NCBI RefSeq assembly: GCF_001570985.1
Contig: NZ_BCSS01000002.1
Span: 1 to 64,000 of the forward strand
DNA: 64,000 nt
Reading direction: 5' to 3'
Source: Janibacter limosus NBRC 16128
GTDB lineage: Bacteria; Actinomycetota; Actinomycetes; Actinomycetales; Dermatophilaceae
A program made the position numbers and the translations under genes. This document shows, one piece after another, positions 45,975 through 55,618 of this stretch (its first letter is position 1; the number at the start of each line of letters is the position of its first letter). Under the pieces are notes generated by a model that was given only the letters and a program-made list of their open reading frames with translations, was not told the origin of the DNA and ran no database searches.

Positions 45975-45980
45975 TAGGGT
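45975..45980 (+). promoter_or_regulatory. -10 TAGGGT before dop
   Basis: TAGGGT, 6 nt, then ATG 45987; leaderless spacing. The palindromic repeat lies directly upstream. Confidence 0.6.
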
Positions 45981-45986
45981 GAGGGC

Positions 45987-47483
45987 ATGAGCGTGCGTCG
46001 GGTCATGGGCATCGAGACGGAGTACGGGATCGCGGTGCCGGGGCAGCCCTGGGCCAACCCGATGGCGGCATCGGGTGAGGTCGTGACGACCTATGCCCGG
46101 GCACATGGGCTACGGGCGGGGCACGGCGCGTGGGACTACAGCGACGAGCACCCGCTGGTCGACGCGCGCGGGTTCGAGATGCCGAGGGCGCGGGCCGACA
46201 TCTCGCAGCTGACCGACGCCGAGGACCCCTCGTTGGCCAACGTGGTCCTCGCCAACGGCGCCCGCCTCTACGTCGACCACGCGCACCCGGAGTACTCCTC
46301 GCCGGAGGTGACCTCCCCGCGCGATGCCATCGTCTGGGACCGGGCGGGCGAGCTGGTCATGCGCGAGATCGTCGCGCGGCTGGCCCAGCGCGAGCCGGGG
46401 ATCAACCTCTACAAGAACAACACCGACGGCAAGGGCGCGTCCTACGGGACCCATGAGAACTACCTCGTGAGCCGGGTGACCCCCTTCGACCGCATCGTCT
46501 CGGGGCTCACGCCCTTCTTCGTCGCCCGCCAGGTGATGTGCGGTGCCGGGCGCGTCGGGATCGGGCAGGAGAGCGAGCACGCTGGGTACCAGATCGCCTC
46601 CCGCAGCGACTTCTTCGAGGCGACCGTGGGCCTGGAGACGACCTTCAAGCGGCCGATCATCAATACTCGCGACGAGCCCCACGCCGACCCCGACCAGTGG
46701 CGTCGGCTGCACGTGATCATCGGTGACGCCAACCAGGCGGATGTCGCCAACCTCGTCAAGCTTGGCTCGACCTCGCTCGTGCTGCGCCTGATCGAGGCCG
46801 GCGCGATCGACCGCGACCTGGAGATCCTCCACCCGGTCGAGTCGCTCAAGGTGATCTCGCACGACCCCACGTGCCGGGCCACCGTCCGGCTGCGCGACGG
46901 TCGCGACCTCACCGCCGTGCAGATCCTCACCGAGTACCTCGAGATGGCGACCTCCTTCGTCGAGCGCGAAGGGAGCGACCCCGCCACCGACGAGGTCCTG
47001 CACCACTGGGAGCGGCTCGTCGGCCTCCTCGCCGGCGACCCGATGGACGCGGCCGCCGACATCGACTGGGTCGCCAAGCTCGCTCTCCTGCAGCGCTACC
47101 GGGACCGCGACGGACTCGCGTGGGACGACCACCGACTGCGCGCGATCGACATCCAGTGGTCCGACGTGCGCCCCGACAAGGGCATCTTCCACAAACTCGA
47201 GGCGGGCGGACGGATCACCCGGCTGACCTCCGAGGAGGACGTGGCGGCCGCGGTGAGCACGCCGCCGGCCGACACCCGCGCCTGGCTGCGTGGGCGCATC
47301 GTCGAGGCCTTTGGGCCGCAGGTCATCTCGGCCTCGTGGGACTCCGTCGTCCTGCGGCTGCCGGGTGCCGGTCGCGTGGCGCGCCTGTCGATGCTTGATC
47401 CGCTGGCCTACGGACGCGAGGCGACCGAGGCGCTCGTGTCGGCAGGCGACATCGACGACCTCGTGGCGACCCTCGGGGCATAG
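45987..47483 (+). CDS. dop: Pup deamidase/depupylase Dop
   Basis: 498 residues of the carboxylate-amine-ligase fold shared with PafA and glutamine synthetase. MGIETEYGIAVPGQ has the metal-binding Glu pair, and NNTDGKGASYGTHENYLV the nucleotide site. The insert after residue about 38 (GLRAGHGAWDYSDEHPLVDA) is the Dop loop that PafA lacks. Dop converts the C-terminal Gln of Pup to Glu and removes Pup from proteins. Pup here ends in Gln, so Dop is required. The next gene is pup, with its own promoter. Confidence 0.95.
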   Translation: MSVRRVMGIETEYGIAVPGQPWANPMAASGEVVTTYARAHGLRAGHGAWDYSDEHPLVDARGFEMPRARADISQLTDAEDPSLANVVLANGARLYVDHAHPEYSSPEVTSPRDAIVWDRAGELVMREIVARLAQREPGINLYKNNTDGKGASYGTHENYLVSRVTPFDRIVSGLTPFFVARQVMCGAGRVGIGQESEHAGYQIASRSDFFEATVGLETTFKRPIINTRDEPHADPDQWRRLHVIIGDANQADVANLVKLGSTSLVLRLIEAGAIDRDLEILHPVESLKVISHDPTCRATVRLRDGRDLTAVQILTEYLEMATSFVEREGSDPATDEVLHHWERLVGLLAGDPMDAAADIDWVAKLALLQRYRDRDGLAWDDHRLRAIDIQWSDVRPDKGIFHKLEAGGRITRLTSEEDVAAAVSTPPADTRAWLRGRIVEAFGPQVISASWDSVVLRLPGAGRVARLSMLDPLAYGREATEALVSAGDIDDLVATLGA

Positions 47484-47486
47484 GCT
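47481..47486 (+). promoter_or_regulatory. -10 TAGGCT before pup
   Basis: TAGGCT overlaps the dop stop. The leader is about 25-30 nt and includes a normal AGGAG ribosome site (47508-47512). This gives pup-prcB-prcA a promoter of its own, with a leader, unlike dop and pafA. Confidence 0.45.
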
Positions 47487-47517
47487 CGGGGCAGACCCCC
47501 TTCGGATAGGAGCAGCG

Positions 47518-47715
47518 ATGGCGCAGGAGCAGATCCGACCCCAGTCCAACGGTGGCGGCGATGACGCGCAGCCCGAGGACGGCTTCGGTCAGGTGGGCGC
47601 GACCAACGCGGCCCGCGACGAGGACATCGACTCGGTGCTCGACGAGATCGACGGTGTCCTGGAGTCCAACGCCGAGGAGTTCGTCAAGGGCTTCGTGCAA
47701 AAGGGCGGTCAGTGA
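47518..47715 (+). CDS. pup: Prokaryotic ubiquitin-like protein Pup
   Basis: 65 residues, disordered, acidic, with the ARC-binding helix in the second half ([20 protein letters not shown], then [12 protein letters not shown]). The C-terminus GGQ is the immature form that Dop deamidates to GGE before PafA ligates it to lysines. The start follows AGGAG by 5 nt. Its stop overlaps prcB GTG (GTGA), so Pup and core production are coupled. Confidence 0.97.
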   Translation: MAQEQIRPQSNGGGDDAQPEDGFGQVGATNAARDEDIDSVLDEIDGVLESNAEEFVKGFVQKGGQ

Positions 47716-48536
47716 GCCGAGACCCCGCGCAGGGACGACTGCCGGCGGCCTTCCTCGCCGCCGGCGGCTCATCCTTCACGGAGTTCGTGAGTCAGCACGA
47801 CCCGGACCTGCTGCCCGGCGGGCGCGCGGTGCCGGCCACGCCGATGATCGACGTCCCGCACGGCACGACGATCGTCACCCTGACCTGCTCCGGTGGGCTC
47901 GTCATGGCGGGGGACCGCCGGGCGACGATGGGCAGCCTCATCGCCAACCGCGACATGCGCAAGGTCTTCGCCGCCGACGACCACAGCCTCGTCGGCATCG
48001 CCGGCGCGGCCGGCCCGGCGATCGAGATGGTGCGCCTCTTTCAGGTCGAGCTCGAGCACTACGCCAAGGTCGAGGGCACCCTGATGTCCCTCGAGGGCAG
48101 GTCCAACCGCCTCGCCGCGATGCTGCGGGGCAACCTCGGTCTGGCCATGCAGGGGCTGTCCGTCCTCCCGGTCCTCGGTGGCTATGACGCCGGTCGGGCC
48201 GCGGGACGGATCTTTTCCTATGACGTCACCGGTGGCTGCTACGAGGAGCAGGAGCACCACAGCATCGGCTCGGGCTCGCTCTTCGCCCGCGGTGCCCTCA
48301 AAAAGCTCTGGCAGCCCGACCTCGACCGGGCTGGCGCGATCCGCGTCGCCCTGGAGGCGCTCTACGACGCGGCCGACGACGACTCGGCGACCGGTGGCCC
48401 CGACGTGCACCGCCGCATCTGGCCGATGGTCGGCGTCGTCGACGCGGCGGGCGTGACCTTCGTCGACGAGGCCGAGTGCGAGAGCATCGTCGCCACGATC
48501 CTCGCCGACCGCCGCGAGGGGAGGGGAGCGCGGTGA
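47712..48536 (+). CDS. prcB: 20S proteasome beta subunit
   Basis: 274 residues from GTG 47712. A propeptide of 51 residues ends at VPHG, followed by the catalytic Thr52 in [21 protein letters not shown] and the later [13 protein letters not shown] are typical beta-subunit motifs with the catalytic Asp/Lys environment. Autocleavage exposes the threonine. Overlaps: Pup stop at the start, prcA start at the end (both GTGA). Confidence 0.97.
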   Translation: MSRDPAQGRLPAAFLAAGGSSFTEFVSQHDPDLLPGGRAVPATPMIDVPHGTTIVTLTCSGGLVMAGDRRATMGSLIANRDMRKVFAADDHSLVGIAGAAGPAIEMVRLFQVELEHYAKVEGTLMSLEGRSNRLAAMLRGNLGLAMQGLSVLPVLGGYDAGRAAGRIFSYDVTGGCYEEQEHHSIGSGSLFARGALKKLWQPDLDRAGAIRVALEALYDAADDDSATGGPDVHRRIWPMVGVVDAAGVTFVDEAECESIVATILADRREGRGAR

Positions 48537-49228
48537 CCCAACCTCCCTTCTACGTCTCGCCCGAGCAGGTGATGGCCGACCGGGCCGACTTCGCCCGCGC
48601 CGGGATCGCCCGCGGTCGCTCCGTCGTCGTCCTGGGCTATGACGACGGCATCCTGCTCGTCGCCGACAACCCGAGCAGCCGCTCGCTCAACAAGATCGGC
48701 GAGATCTACGACCGCATCGCCTTTGCGGGCGTCGGCAAGTACAACGAGTTCGAAAACCTGCGGGTGGCCGGCATCCGCTACGCCGACCTGCGCGGCTACT
48801 CCTACGACCGCTCCGATGTCACGGCGCGCGGTCTGGCCAATGCCTACGCGCAGACGCTCGGCACCGTCTTCACGCAGGACCAGAAGCCCTACGAGGTCGA
48901 GATCGTCGTCGCCGAGGTGGGCGCGGTCCTGGCCGATGACCGCATCTACCGCCTCACCTACGACGGGTCCGTCGCTGACGAGCACGGATGGGTGGCGGTC
49001 GGCGGGGACAGCACGCGGCTCAACGAGGCGCTCGGTGAGCGCTGGCGCCCGGGCATGGACCTGCAGGACGCCTTCGCGCTGGCGGTGGACGTGCTCTCCC
49101 TCCCCTCCGAAGGGGGTGACCCGGCCGAACGGATCGCGGACGAGGCCCTCGAGATGGCTGTGCTGGAGCGACACCGGACACGACGCTGCTTCCGTCGGGT
49201 CAGTGCCCCCCTTCGCGCAGACGGATAG
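48533..49228 (+). CDS. prcA: 20S proteasome alpha subunit
   Basis: 231 residues from GTG 48533. [20 protein letters not shown] is the alpha-type N-terminal gate region; the beta-like fold then follows without a catalytic Thr. It forms the outer rings that hold the gate and dock ARC's GQYL tail. A C-terminal extension of about 25 residues ([18 protein letters not shown]) is basic. Confidence 0.96.
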   Translation: MTQPPFYVSPEQVMADRADFARAGIARGRSVVVLGYDDGILLVADNPSSRSLNKIGEIYDRIAFAGVGKYNEFENLRVAGIRYADLRGYSYDRSDVTARGLANAYAQTLGTVFTQDQKPYEVEIVVAEVGAVLADDRIYRLTYDGSVADEHGWVAVGGDSTRLNEALGERWRPGMDLQDAFALAVDVLSLPSEGGDPAERIADEALEMAVLERHRTRRCFRRVSAPLRADG

Positions 49229-49231
49229 CCT
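49226..49231 (+). promoter_or_regulatory. -10 TAGCCT before pafA
   Basis: TAGCCT, 6 nt, then GTG 49238. It overlaps the prcA stop, allowing pafA to be expressed independently of the core genes. Confidence 0.55.
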
Positions 49232-49237
49232 GCCGAC

Positions 49238-50629
49238 GTGGAACGACGCATCTTCGGGATCGAGACCGAGTTCGGCATCACCGCCGTCACCGACGGGCAA
49301 CGACGGCTGACGCCGGACGAGGTGGCGCGCTATCTCTTCCGCAAGGTCGTCACGTGGGGGCGATCGAGCAATGTCTTCCTGCCCAACGGCTCCCGTCTCT
49401 ATCTCGACGTGGGTAGCCACCCCGAGTACGCGACCGCCGAGTGCGACGACCTGGTCACCCTCATCGCGCACGACCGCGCGGGCGAGCTGATCGTCCAGGA
49501 CCTCGTCGATGACGCGCAGGCACGGCTGAAGGAGGACGAGGTCGCCGGCGAGATCTATGTCTTCAAGAACAATGTCGACTCCGCAGGCAACTCCTACGGC
49601 TGCCACGAAAACTTCCTCGTCGCGCGCACGTCCAACTTCGGCGAGGTGACCGAGCGGCTGCTGCCCTTCCTCATCACCCGTCAGCTGATCGCGGGCACTG
49701 GCAAGCTCATGGCCAACGGACGCGGCGGGGCCACGTTTTCCGTCAGCCAGCGAGCCGACCACATCTGGGAGGGCGTCTCGTCGGCGACGACCCGCTCACG
49801 CCCGATCATCAACACGCGGGACGAGCCCCACGCGGACGCCGAGCACTACCGCCGGATGCACGTCATCGTCGGCGACTCGACGATGACCGAGACCACCACG
49901 CTGCTCAAGGTCGGCTCTGCCCACCTCGTGCTGCGGATGCTCGAGGACGGGGTGGCCCTGCCGGACATGGCGCTGGACAACCCGATCCGGGCGATCCGCG
50001 ACATCAGCCTCGACCGCACCGGCCGCGCGCGGGTCAAGCTCGCCGACGGTCGGCGGATGAGCGCCCTGGAGATCCAGGGCGAGTACCTGTCCCGGGCCAA
50101 GGACCACGCCGCTCGCGAGGGCATCGACGACGCCGTGAGCGTGCAGGTGCTCGACCTGTGGGAGCGCACGCTGGACGCCATCACCGCCGACCACCTGGCC
50201 TCGGTCGGCACCGAGATCGACTGGGTCATCAAGTACCGGCTGCTCGACGCCTATGCCGCCAAGCACGGTCTCGACATCGCCGACCCGCGACTGGCCCAGC
50301 TCGACCTCGCCTACCACGACATCGACCCTCGCCGGGGGGTCCACCACCTGCTCCAGAGGGCGGGCAAGGTCGCGCGGGTCGTGACCGACGAGGACATCGC
50401 CGCAGCCGTCGACACGCCGCCGCAGACGACTCGGGCGCGGCTGCGCGGCGAGTTCGTGCGCACGGCCCGGGAGCACGGCCGCGATGTCACGGTCGACTGG
50501 GTGCACCTGAAGATCAACGACGAGGCGCAGCGCACCGTCCTGTGCAAGGACCCCTTTGCCGCGGTGGACGAGCGGGTGGACCGGCTGCTGGAGATCCTCT
50601 CCGCACCACGAGGTCCGCGCGGACCCTGA
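49238..50629 (+). CDS. pafA: Pup-protein ligase PafA
   Basis: 463 residues. [20 protein letters not shown] lacks the long Dop loop, which separates it from Dop, the paralogue encoded upstream. [20 protein letters not shown] and [20 protein letters not shown] are the ATP and metal sites. It phosphorylates the C-terminal Glu of Pup and joins it to substrate lysines. A 14-bp palindrome, GGTCCGCGCGGACC (50612-50625), lies in the last codons and may be a terminator stem. Confidence 0.96.
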   Translation: MERRIFGIETEFGITAVTDGQRRLTPDEVARYLFRKVVTWGRSSNVFLPNGSRLYLDVGSHPEYATAECDDLVTLIAHDRAGELIVQDLVDDAQARLKEDEVAGEIYVFKNNVDSAGNSYGCHENFLVARTSNFGEVTERLLPFLITRQLIAGTGKLMANGRGGATFSVSQRADHIWEGVSSATTRSRPIINTRDEPHADAEHYRRMHVIVGDSTMTETTTLLKVGSAHLVLRMLEDGVALPDMALDNPIRAIRDISLDRTGRARVKLADGRRMSALEIQGEYLSRAKDHAAREGIDDAVSVQVLDLWERTLDAITADHLASVGTEIDWVIKYRLLDAYAAKHGLDIADPRLAQLDLAYHDIDPRRGVHHLLQRAGKVARVVTDEDIAAAVDTPPQTTRARLRGEFVRTAREHGRDVTVDWVHLKINDEAQRTVLCKDPFAAVDERVDRLLEILSAPRGPRGP

Positions 50630-50655
50630 GTCAGGCGATGTCCAGACTCCGTGGT

Positions 50656-50661
50656 TAGGGT
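50656..50661 (+). promoter_or_regulatory. -10 TAGGGT before the FKBP lipoprotein gene
   Basis: TAGGGT about 38 nt before GTG 50700, with GAGG (50690-50693) as the ribosome site. This is a leadered promoter. Confidence 0.45.
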
Positions 50662-50699
50662 GATCCGGCCAGAGTGTCCCCGAACCATCGAGGTTGATC

Positions 50700-51743
50700 G
50701 TGCCCCAGAAGGCCACCCGTCTGACCGCAGCCGTCGCGGCGTCCGTCGCTGCGCTGCTCACGCTGAGCGCCTGCGGCGGCGACTCCGAGTCAGACCCCAC
50801 GAGTGCGGCGAGCGATCCGTCGGCATCGGCCTCGTCGTCCGAGCCGTCGCCGGTCACCCTGGCTGATCCCAAGCCGGAGGACGCCAAGGCGGTCAAGGAC
50901 ATCAAGGTCACACAGGCCTCGGACAAGAAGGCACCCAAGATCTCGATCAAGGACAAGCCGCTCAAGGTCAGCGAGACGACCCGCACGATCCTGGACGAGG
51001 GCACGGGCGAGGACGTGCCCGACACCGGCTTCGTCGAGGTCGACCTGGCGATGTACTCCGGCAAGGACGGCAAGATGATCGCCGACTCGGAGACCTACTC
51101 GAGCGGACCGATCGTGCTCGCCATGGAGACCCAGGGAGCTCTGCCGGGGCTGATCAAGTCGATCAAGGACCAAAAGGTCGGCTCGCACGGCGTCTCCGTC
51201 ATGCCGCCCAAGGATGTCTTCGGTGAGCAGGGCGCGCCGCAGTACGGCGTCGACGGCAAGGACAGCCTCGTCCTCGTCTACGACGTGCGTGGTGTCATGC
51301 CGACCGAGGCCGAGGGCACCACGGTGACCCCGCCCAAGGGCCTGCCCACGGTCAAGGTCAACAAGGACGCTCCTGCTGACATCACGATCCCCAAGGACGT
51401 CAAGAAGCCCAAGAAGCTGGTCCAGCAAAAGCTCATCGAGGGCAAGGGCAAGACGCTCAAGAAGGGCGATCAGGTCTACGTCAACTACACCGGCGTGACC
51501 TTGGACGACGGCAAGATCTTCGACACCACCTTCAAGGAGGGGCGCGGCACCTACGCCTTCGGTCTGGGTGTGGAGCCCTCCATCCCGGCCTGGGACAAGT
51601 CCCTCGTGGGCGCCACGGTCGGTGACCGACTGCTGCTCGTCGTGCCATCCAAGGAGGGCTATGGCAAGGAGGGCTCTCCGGATGGCACCATCAAGCCCAA
51701 CAAGGACCTGGTCTTCGTCGTGGACATCCTCGGCGCCTACTGA
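50700..51743 (+). CDS. FKBP-type peptidyl-prolyl isomerase lipoprotein
   Basis: 347 residues. A signal peptide ends with the lipobox LSAC (Cys about residue 25), so the protein is secreted and lipid-anchored. A Ser/Asp-rich linker follows. The C-terminal FKBP domain (KKGDQVYVNYTGVTLDDGKI, FGLGVEPSIPAWDKSLVGA, LLLVVPSKEGYGKEG) is well conserved. The central 120 residues look like a second, diverged FKBP domain (VEVDLAMYSGKDGK). It should aid folding of exported proteins. The next gene encodes a cytosolic single-domain FKBP. Confidence 0.9.
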   Translation: MPQKATRLTAAVAASVAALLTLSACGGDSESDPTSAASDPSASASSSEPSPVTLADPKPEDAKAVKDIKVTQASDKKAPKISIKDKPLKVSETTRTILDEGTGEDVPDTGFVEVDLAMYSGKDGKMIADSETYSSGPIVLAMETQGALPGLIKSIKDQKVGSHGVSVMPPKDVFGEQGAPQYGVDGKDSLVLVYDVRGVMPTEAEGTTVTPPKGLPTVKVNKDAPADITIPKDVKKPKKLVQQKLIEGKGKTLKKGDQVYVNYTGVTLDDGKIFDTTFKEGRGTYAFGLGVEPSIPAWDKSLVGATVGDRLLLVVPSKEGYGKEGSPDGTIKPNKDLVFVVDILGAY

Positions 51744-51778
51744 TCCCACCCACCCGCCACACCCACAAGGAGACGCAC

Positions 51779-52165
51779 ATGCCCTTTGACCCCAGCACGA
51801 CCAAGCCCGAGATCGACTTCCCGGAGGGCGAGGCGCCCACCGAGCTCGTCGTCGAGGACATCGCCGTCGGTGACGGCGCCGAGGTGACCCCCGGGTCGCC
51901 CATCCAAGCCCACTACGTCGGTGTCGCCCACTCGACCGGCGAGGAGTTCGACGCCTCCTGGAACCGCGGGGCCCCCCTCGCCTTCACCGCAGGCATCGGA
52001 CAGGTCATCAAGGGCTGGGACGACGGCCTCCTCGGCATGAAGGAGGGTGGTCGCCGCAAGATCACCATCCCGCCGCACCTGGGCTACGGCGACCGCGGCG
52101 CGGGCGCAGCCATCAAGGGTGGCGAGACCCTGATCTTCGTCGTCGACCTCGTGCAGGTCGGCTGA
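51779..52165 (+). CDS. Cytosolic FKBP-type peptidyl-prolyl isomerase
   Basis: 128 residues, one FKBP domain without a signal peptide. IQAHYVGVAHSTGEEFDASW, GIGQVIKGWDDGLLGMKEGG and IPPHLGYGDRGAG contain the active-site aromatic and Asp residues. ACAAGGAGA lies about 8 nt before the ATG. It follows the lipoprotein FKBP gene by 35 nt and converges with the DUF3866 gene. Confidence 0.93.
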   Translation: MPFDPSTTKPEIDFPEGEAPTELVVEDIAVGDGAEVTPGSPIQAHYVGVAHSTGEEFDASWNRGAPLAFTAGIGQVIKGWDDGLLGMKEGGRRKITIPPHLGYGDRGAGAAIKGGETLIFVVDLVQVG

Positions 52166-52168
52166 CTC

Positions 52169-53266
52169 TCAGGACAGCAGCGAGGCCGCATGACGGCCGG
52201 CCAGGGCCGCGGTGAGGAAGGGCGTCATGTCCTCCGCCGCGGCCCTGCCCATGCTCACGAGGGGAACCGGGCTGCTCGAGAGCGCCTCGGCGACCCCGTC
52301 AGGGGGCAGGACCACCAGCCGAGGGAATCCCGCGGTAGACGCCATCGCCGTCGTCACCTGCTCGCGCACCCGGGGCCACGGCGCCTGATCGCTGTCCGGC
52401 ACGACGACATCGGCACGGCCGAGCAGCGCGCGCGTGATCACCGTGGTCGTGTGGTGCGACAGCCCGAGGTGCCGAGGGCGAGGGTCGCTGCCCGACACGC
52501 GCGGGACCGCGATGGCGTGGCCGCGCAGCACGTGGACGGCGTTGAGCGCGTCGCCGGTGGACAGCCCCGACCATCCCCAGGTCGTCGACGAGCCGGCATT
52601 GCCCGGGCCCTGGGCCATGACCACGAGGTCGCACCCCAGGACATGCCGTGCGGCCAGCAGGGCCGAGTGGACGGTGATCGCCTCGTGCTCCCCACCGAAG
52701 GCCTGACCGGCGGTGATCGTCGTGGCCAGCCACCCGGCGTCGACGAGCTCTGCAGCGCTGTCCGACAGGGCGAAGGGGAGGGCCGCCGAGTCCGTCATCA
52801 CGTACGCCACGCGGGCGTCGGGCGCGACCGAGCGGATCCCGGCGAGCACGGCCGGAAGGGTGGAGTGCAGCTCCGCGACGACGACCGGCATCCCGTGCAG
52901 GTCGCCGGCGGCGATGTCGGGATGGTCGCGCATCGCCTCGTGGTGCGCAGACTCCTGCTCCTCGAGGGCCAGCACCATTTCCTGCAGCGGTGTGTACCGA
53001 GCCTTGACGATGTGGCCGGGAGCCTCCGCCGGGTCCGTCGGGAGCTGCGAGCGGTTGGCCACGACGAGCGCGTGACCCCCGGTGCCAAGGCGCCGGCGCA
53101 ACGCCGAGATGTTGAGCAGGACCGTGTCGCCGACCTGGGGCGAGCCCACGAGACCGGTGAGGGCGAGGGCGGGCGTGTCGCTCCCGTCGACCTCGACGCG
53201 CAGCCGAGTGGCTCCCTGACGGGAGCCGGTGATCTCGCGGACCACGCCGCTGCGCCAGTGGATCAT
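52169..53266 (-). CDS. DUF3866-family protein
   Basis: 365 residues starting MIHWRSGVVREITGSRQGAT, the family N-terminus. The first 75 residues look like a beta-barrel, followed by an alpha/beta domain with VVMAQGPGNAGSSTTWGWSG and GLSHHTTTVITRALL. Function is unknown, but the gene is regularly found between pafA and pafB in actinobacteria. I chose ATG 53266 over a start at 53314 because TAACCT lies 7 nt upstream and the first would overlap pafB. Confidence 0.83.
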   Translation of the reverse strand: MIHWRSGVVREITGSRQGATRLRVEVDGSDTPALALTGLVGSPQVGDTVLLNISALRRRLGTGGHALVVANRSQLPTDPAEAPGHIVKARYTPLQEMVLALEEQESAHHEAMRDHPDIAAGDLHGMPVVVAELHSTLPAVLAGIRSVAPDARVAYVMTDSAALPFALSDSAAELVDAGWLATTITAGQAFGGEHEAITVHSALLAARHVLGCDLVVMAQGPGNAGSSTTWGWSGLSTGDALNAVHVLRGHAIAVPRVSGSDPRPRHLGLSHHTTTVITRALLGRADVVVPDSDQAPWPRVREQVTTAMASTAGFPRLVVLPPDGVAEALSSSPVPLVSMGRAAAEDMTPFLTAALAGRHAASLLS

Positions 53267-53273
53267 GTCCGGC

Positions 53274-53279
53274 AGGTTA
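53274..53279 (-). promoter_or_regulatory. -10 TAACCT before the DUF3866 gene
   Basis: Minus-strand TAACCT (53279-53274), 7 nt before ATG 53266. It shares a 38-nt divergent gap with pafB. Confidence 0.5.
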
Positions 53280-53304
53280 GCCTCAGCGTGACGAAGGGAG
53301 CGAT

Positions 53305-54294
53305 GTGGCTGCACCCAACACGCCCGCCGCGAAGACCGAGCGCCTGCTCAACCTGACGATGAGCCTGCTCTCGTCGCGGATCCCGGTACCCAAGCAGCGG
53401 ATCCGACGCATGGTCGAGGCCTACCAGCTCGTGGAGTCCGACGAGGCCTTCGACCGGATGTTCGAGCGCGACAAGGAGGACCTGCGTGCCATGGGCATCC
53501 CGCTGGTCACCGAGGACATCGGGATCTTCGAGGACGAGCAGGGCTATCGCATCGACCAGCGCGAGTACGCGCTGCCGCCCGTCGAGCTCGCCGCGGACGA
53601 GCGCGCCGTCGTCGGCCTCGCCAGCCGTGCGTGGGCGCACGCGACGATGGCCGGCACGGCAGCGACCGCCTGGCGCAAGGTGGCTGCGAGCGACGAGGTG
53701 GGGGAGGACCCCTTCGCCGGTCTGGAGCCACAGCTCGGAGGCGCCGAGCCGGCCTTCGAGCCGCTCAAGGACGCCGTCCTGTCGGGGACGTCGGTCCGCT
53801 TCGACTACGCCCGCCCCGGGACCGAAGGGGCCGCCCCTCGCCGGGTCGAGCCCTGGTACCTCACCGCGTGGCACGGTCGCTGGTACCTCGTCGGGCACGA
53901 CCTCGACCGCGCAGCGACCCGTGTCTTCCGGCTCTCGCGCGTCACCTCCGCCGTGACCGTCACACGCGACCCGATCACTGTGGCGATCCCCGACGACATC
54001 GACCCGGTGCGCATGATCGCCGCGATCGATGGCCGTGAGCCCTCCCAGTCGCCCGCCGTGCTGCGCATGCGCACCGACGCCGGTCACTGGCTGCGCCGCC
54101 GAGCCGATCGGGTCGAGCCGATCGACGAGCAGTGGGACCGGGTGCACCTGCAGCACGCCGGCCTGCATGGCTTCGCCAGCGAGATCGCCAGCCACGGCGC
54201 TGATGTCGTCGTCGAAGAACCCGCCGATCTGCGGGAGGCGGTCATCGACCACCTGCGCGCGGTCGTCGAGGTGCACCAAGGGAGCGTGCGATGA
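53305..54294 (+). CDS. pafB: WYL-domain regulator PafB
   Basis: 329 residues. The N-terminal winged HTH (RLLNLTMSLLSSRIPVPKQR) precedes a WYL domain with EPWYLTAWHGRWYLVGHDLD, and a WCX C-terminal part. PafB pairs with PafC to form the LexA-independent DNA-damage activator described in mycobacteria. GAAGGGAG lies 6 nt before GTG 53305. The stop overlaps pafC (ATGA), fitting a 1:1 complex. Confidence 0.93.
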   Translation: MAAPNTPAAKTERLLNLTMSLLSSRIPVPKQRIRRMVEAYQLVESDEAFDRMFERDKEDLRAMGIPLVTEDIGIFEDEQGYRIDQREYALPPVELAADERAVVGLASRAWAHATMAGTAATAWRKVAASDEVGEDPFAGLEPQLGGAEPAFEPLKDAVLSGTSVRFDYARPGTEGAAPRRVEPWYLTAWHGRWYLVGHDLDRAATRVFRLSRVTSAVTVTRDPITVAIPDDIDPVRMIAAIDGREPSQSPAVLRMRTDAGHWLRRRADRVEPIDEQWDRVHLQHAGLHGFASEIASHGADVVVEEPADLREAVIDHLRAVVEVHQGSVR

Positions 54295-55253
54295 GTCGTC
54301 CGAGCGTGGAGTCCGCGACGAGCCGCGTCCAGCGTCTGCTGACGATGGTCCCGTGGCTCGTCAGCCGTCAGGGCATCGAGATCGAGGAGGCCGCGGCCGG
54401 CCTGGGCATCACCGAGCAGCAGCTCGTCGCCGACCTCGACCTGCTCTTCATGTGCGGCTACGGGCAGATGCCCGACGAGATGATCGAGGCCAGCTATGAG
54501 GGCGGTCGGATCTTCGTCACCAACGCCGACGCGATCGCCCGCCCGCTGCGCCTGAGCGTCGACGAGGCGATCTCGCTCATCGTCGGGCTGAGGTCCTTGG
54601 CCGCGAGCGGTGCGGGGGAGAGCAGTGCTGTCGAGCGCGCCCTGACCAAGCTCGAGGAGGCCACCGGATCCATCCCCGGGATGGAGCGCGTGGTCGTCGT
54701 CGAGGACGACACGCAGGTCGGGCAGACGACGGCCGTGCTGCGTGACTCGCTGGCGGCCGCCCGCAGAGTGCATCTGACCTATGTCGTCCCGAGCCGCGAC
54801 GAGCGCACCGAGCGCGATGTCGACCCGATGCGGCTGGCCCACGTCGAGGGGCACTGGTACCTCGAGGGCTGGTGCCATCGAGCCCAGGACGTGCGCCTCT
54901 TCCGCGCGGACCGGATCGAGGCCGTCGAGGTCCTCGACGAGGCAGCGACGCCGCCGGAGGGCGTGGCCCGACGCGACCTGAGTGCCGGGGCCTACCAGCA
55001 GGGCGCTGGTGATGTAGCCGTCACGCTGCGGCTGAGCCCGGCTGCCCACTGGGTCGCGGAGTACTACCCGGTGACCTCTCGGGAAACATCCGGCGAAGAC
55101 CTCGTCGTCACCCTGCCCACGAGCAACGAGGGTTTCCTGCGCCGCCTGGTGCTGAGGTTGGGGGGTTCTGCCGAGGTCACCGGGCCCGGTTCACTGCGCG
55201 AGGCCGTCGTCCTCCACGCGAGCGAGGCACTGTCGGCATACGGCACGCCCTGA
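54291..55253 (+). CDS. pafC: WYL-domain regulator PafC
   Basis: 320 residues, same layout as PafB: HTH (VQRLLTMVPWLVSRQGIEIE), then WYL-like LAHVEGHWYLEGWCHRAQDV and WCX. Its HTH is more divergent, as expected for the second half of the heterodimer. In mycobacteria PafBC binds a RecA-independent promoter motif after DNA damage; ssDNA sensing is proposed. It is followed by tatA with a separate promoter. Confidence 0.92.
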   Translation: MSRPSVESATSRVQRLLTMVPWLVSRQGIEIEEAAAGLGITEQQLVADLDLLFMCGYGQMPDEMIEASYEGGRIFVTNADAIARPLRLSVDEAISLIVGLRSLAASGAGESSAVERALTKLEEATGSIPGMERVVVVEDDTQVGQTTAVLRDSLAAARRVHLTYVVPSRDERTERDVDPMRLAHVEGHWYLEGWCHRAQDVRLFRADRIEAVEVLDEAATPPEGVARRDLSAGAYQQGAGDVAVTLRLSPAAHWVAEYYPVTSRETSGEDLVVTLPTSNEGFLRRLVLRLGGSAEVTGPGSLREAVVLHASEALSAYGTP

Positions 55254-55284
55254 GCGTCGTCCCCTGACGCACAGGGACGAGGCA

Positions 55285-55290
55285 TACACT
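55285..55290 (+). promoter_or_regulatory. -10 TACACT before tatA
   Basis: TACACT 33 nt before ATG 55324; GAAAGG (55311-55316) is the likely ribosome site. This is a leadered promoter for tatA-tatC. Confidence 0.45.
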
Positions 55291-55323
55291 GAATTCGTTG
55301 GTCGCCATCCGAAAGGTTCTGCC

Positions 55324-55593
55324 ATGCCCAATCTGGGCCCCATGGAAATCATCCTCATCCTCGTCGTCATTCTGCTGCTCTTCGGCTTCAAGAAGCTTCC
55401 GGATGCCGCGCGCAGCGTCGGCAAGTCCGCTCGGGTCTTCAAGTCCGAGGTCAACGAGATGAAGGAAGAGGACCGCCAGCGCGAGGAGGCCAAGAAGTCG
55501 CGCGAGAGCGGCGCCACGCCCACCGCCGACGACAGGCCCTCCATCGACGAGGCCAAGCCCCGCACGGACGACCAGTCCGGCCCGGTTGCCTGA
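55324..55593 (+). CDS. tatA: Twin-arginine translocase subunit TatA
   Basis: 89 residues. One N-terminal helix (MEIILILVVILLLFGFKKLP) with the FGxKKLP hinge, then an amphipathic helix (AARSVGKSARVFKSEVNEMK) and a charged tail. It forms the Tat pore with TatC, encoded next. No tatB is present in the window, typical of actinobacterial tatA-tatC pairs, which encode TatB elsewhere. Confidence 0.95.
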   Translation: MPNLGPMEIILILVVILLLFGFKKLPDAARSVGKSARVFKSEVNEMKEEDRQREEAKKSRESGATPTADDRPSIDEAKPRTDDQSGPVA

Positions 55594-55618
55594 GCCAGCC
55601 CCCTTCGCCCCTTCACGC

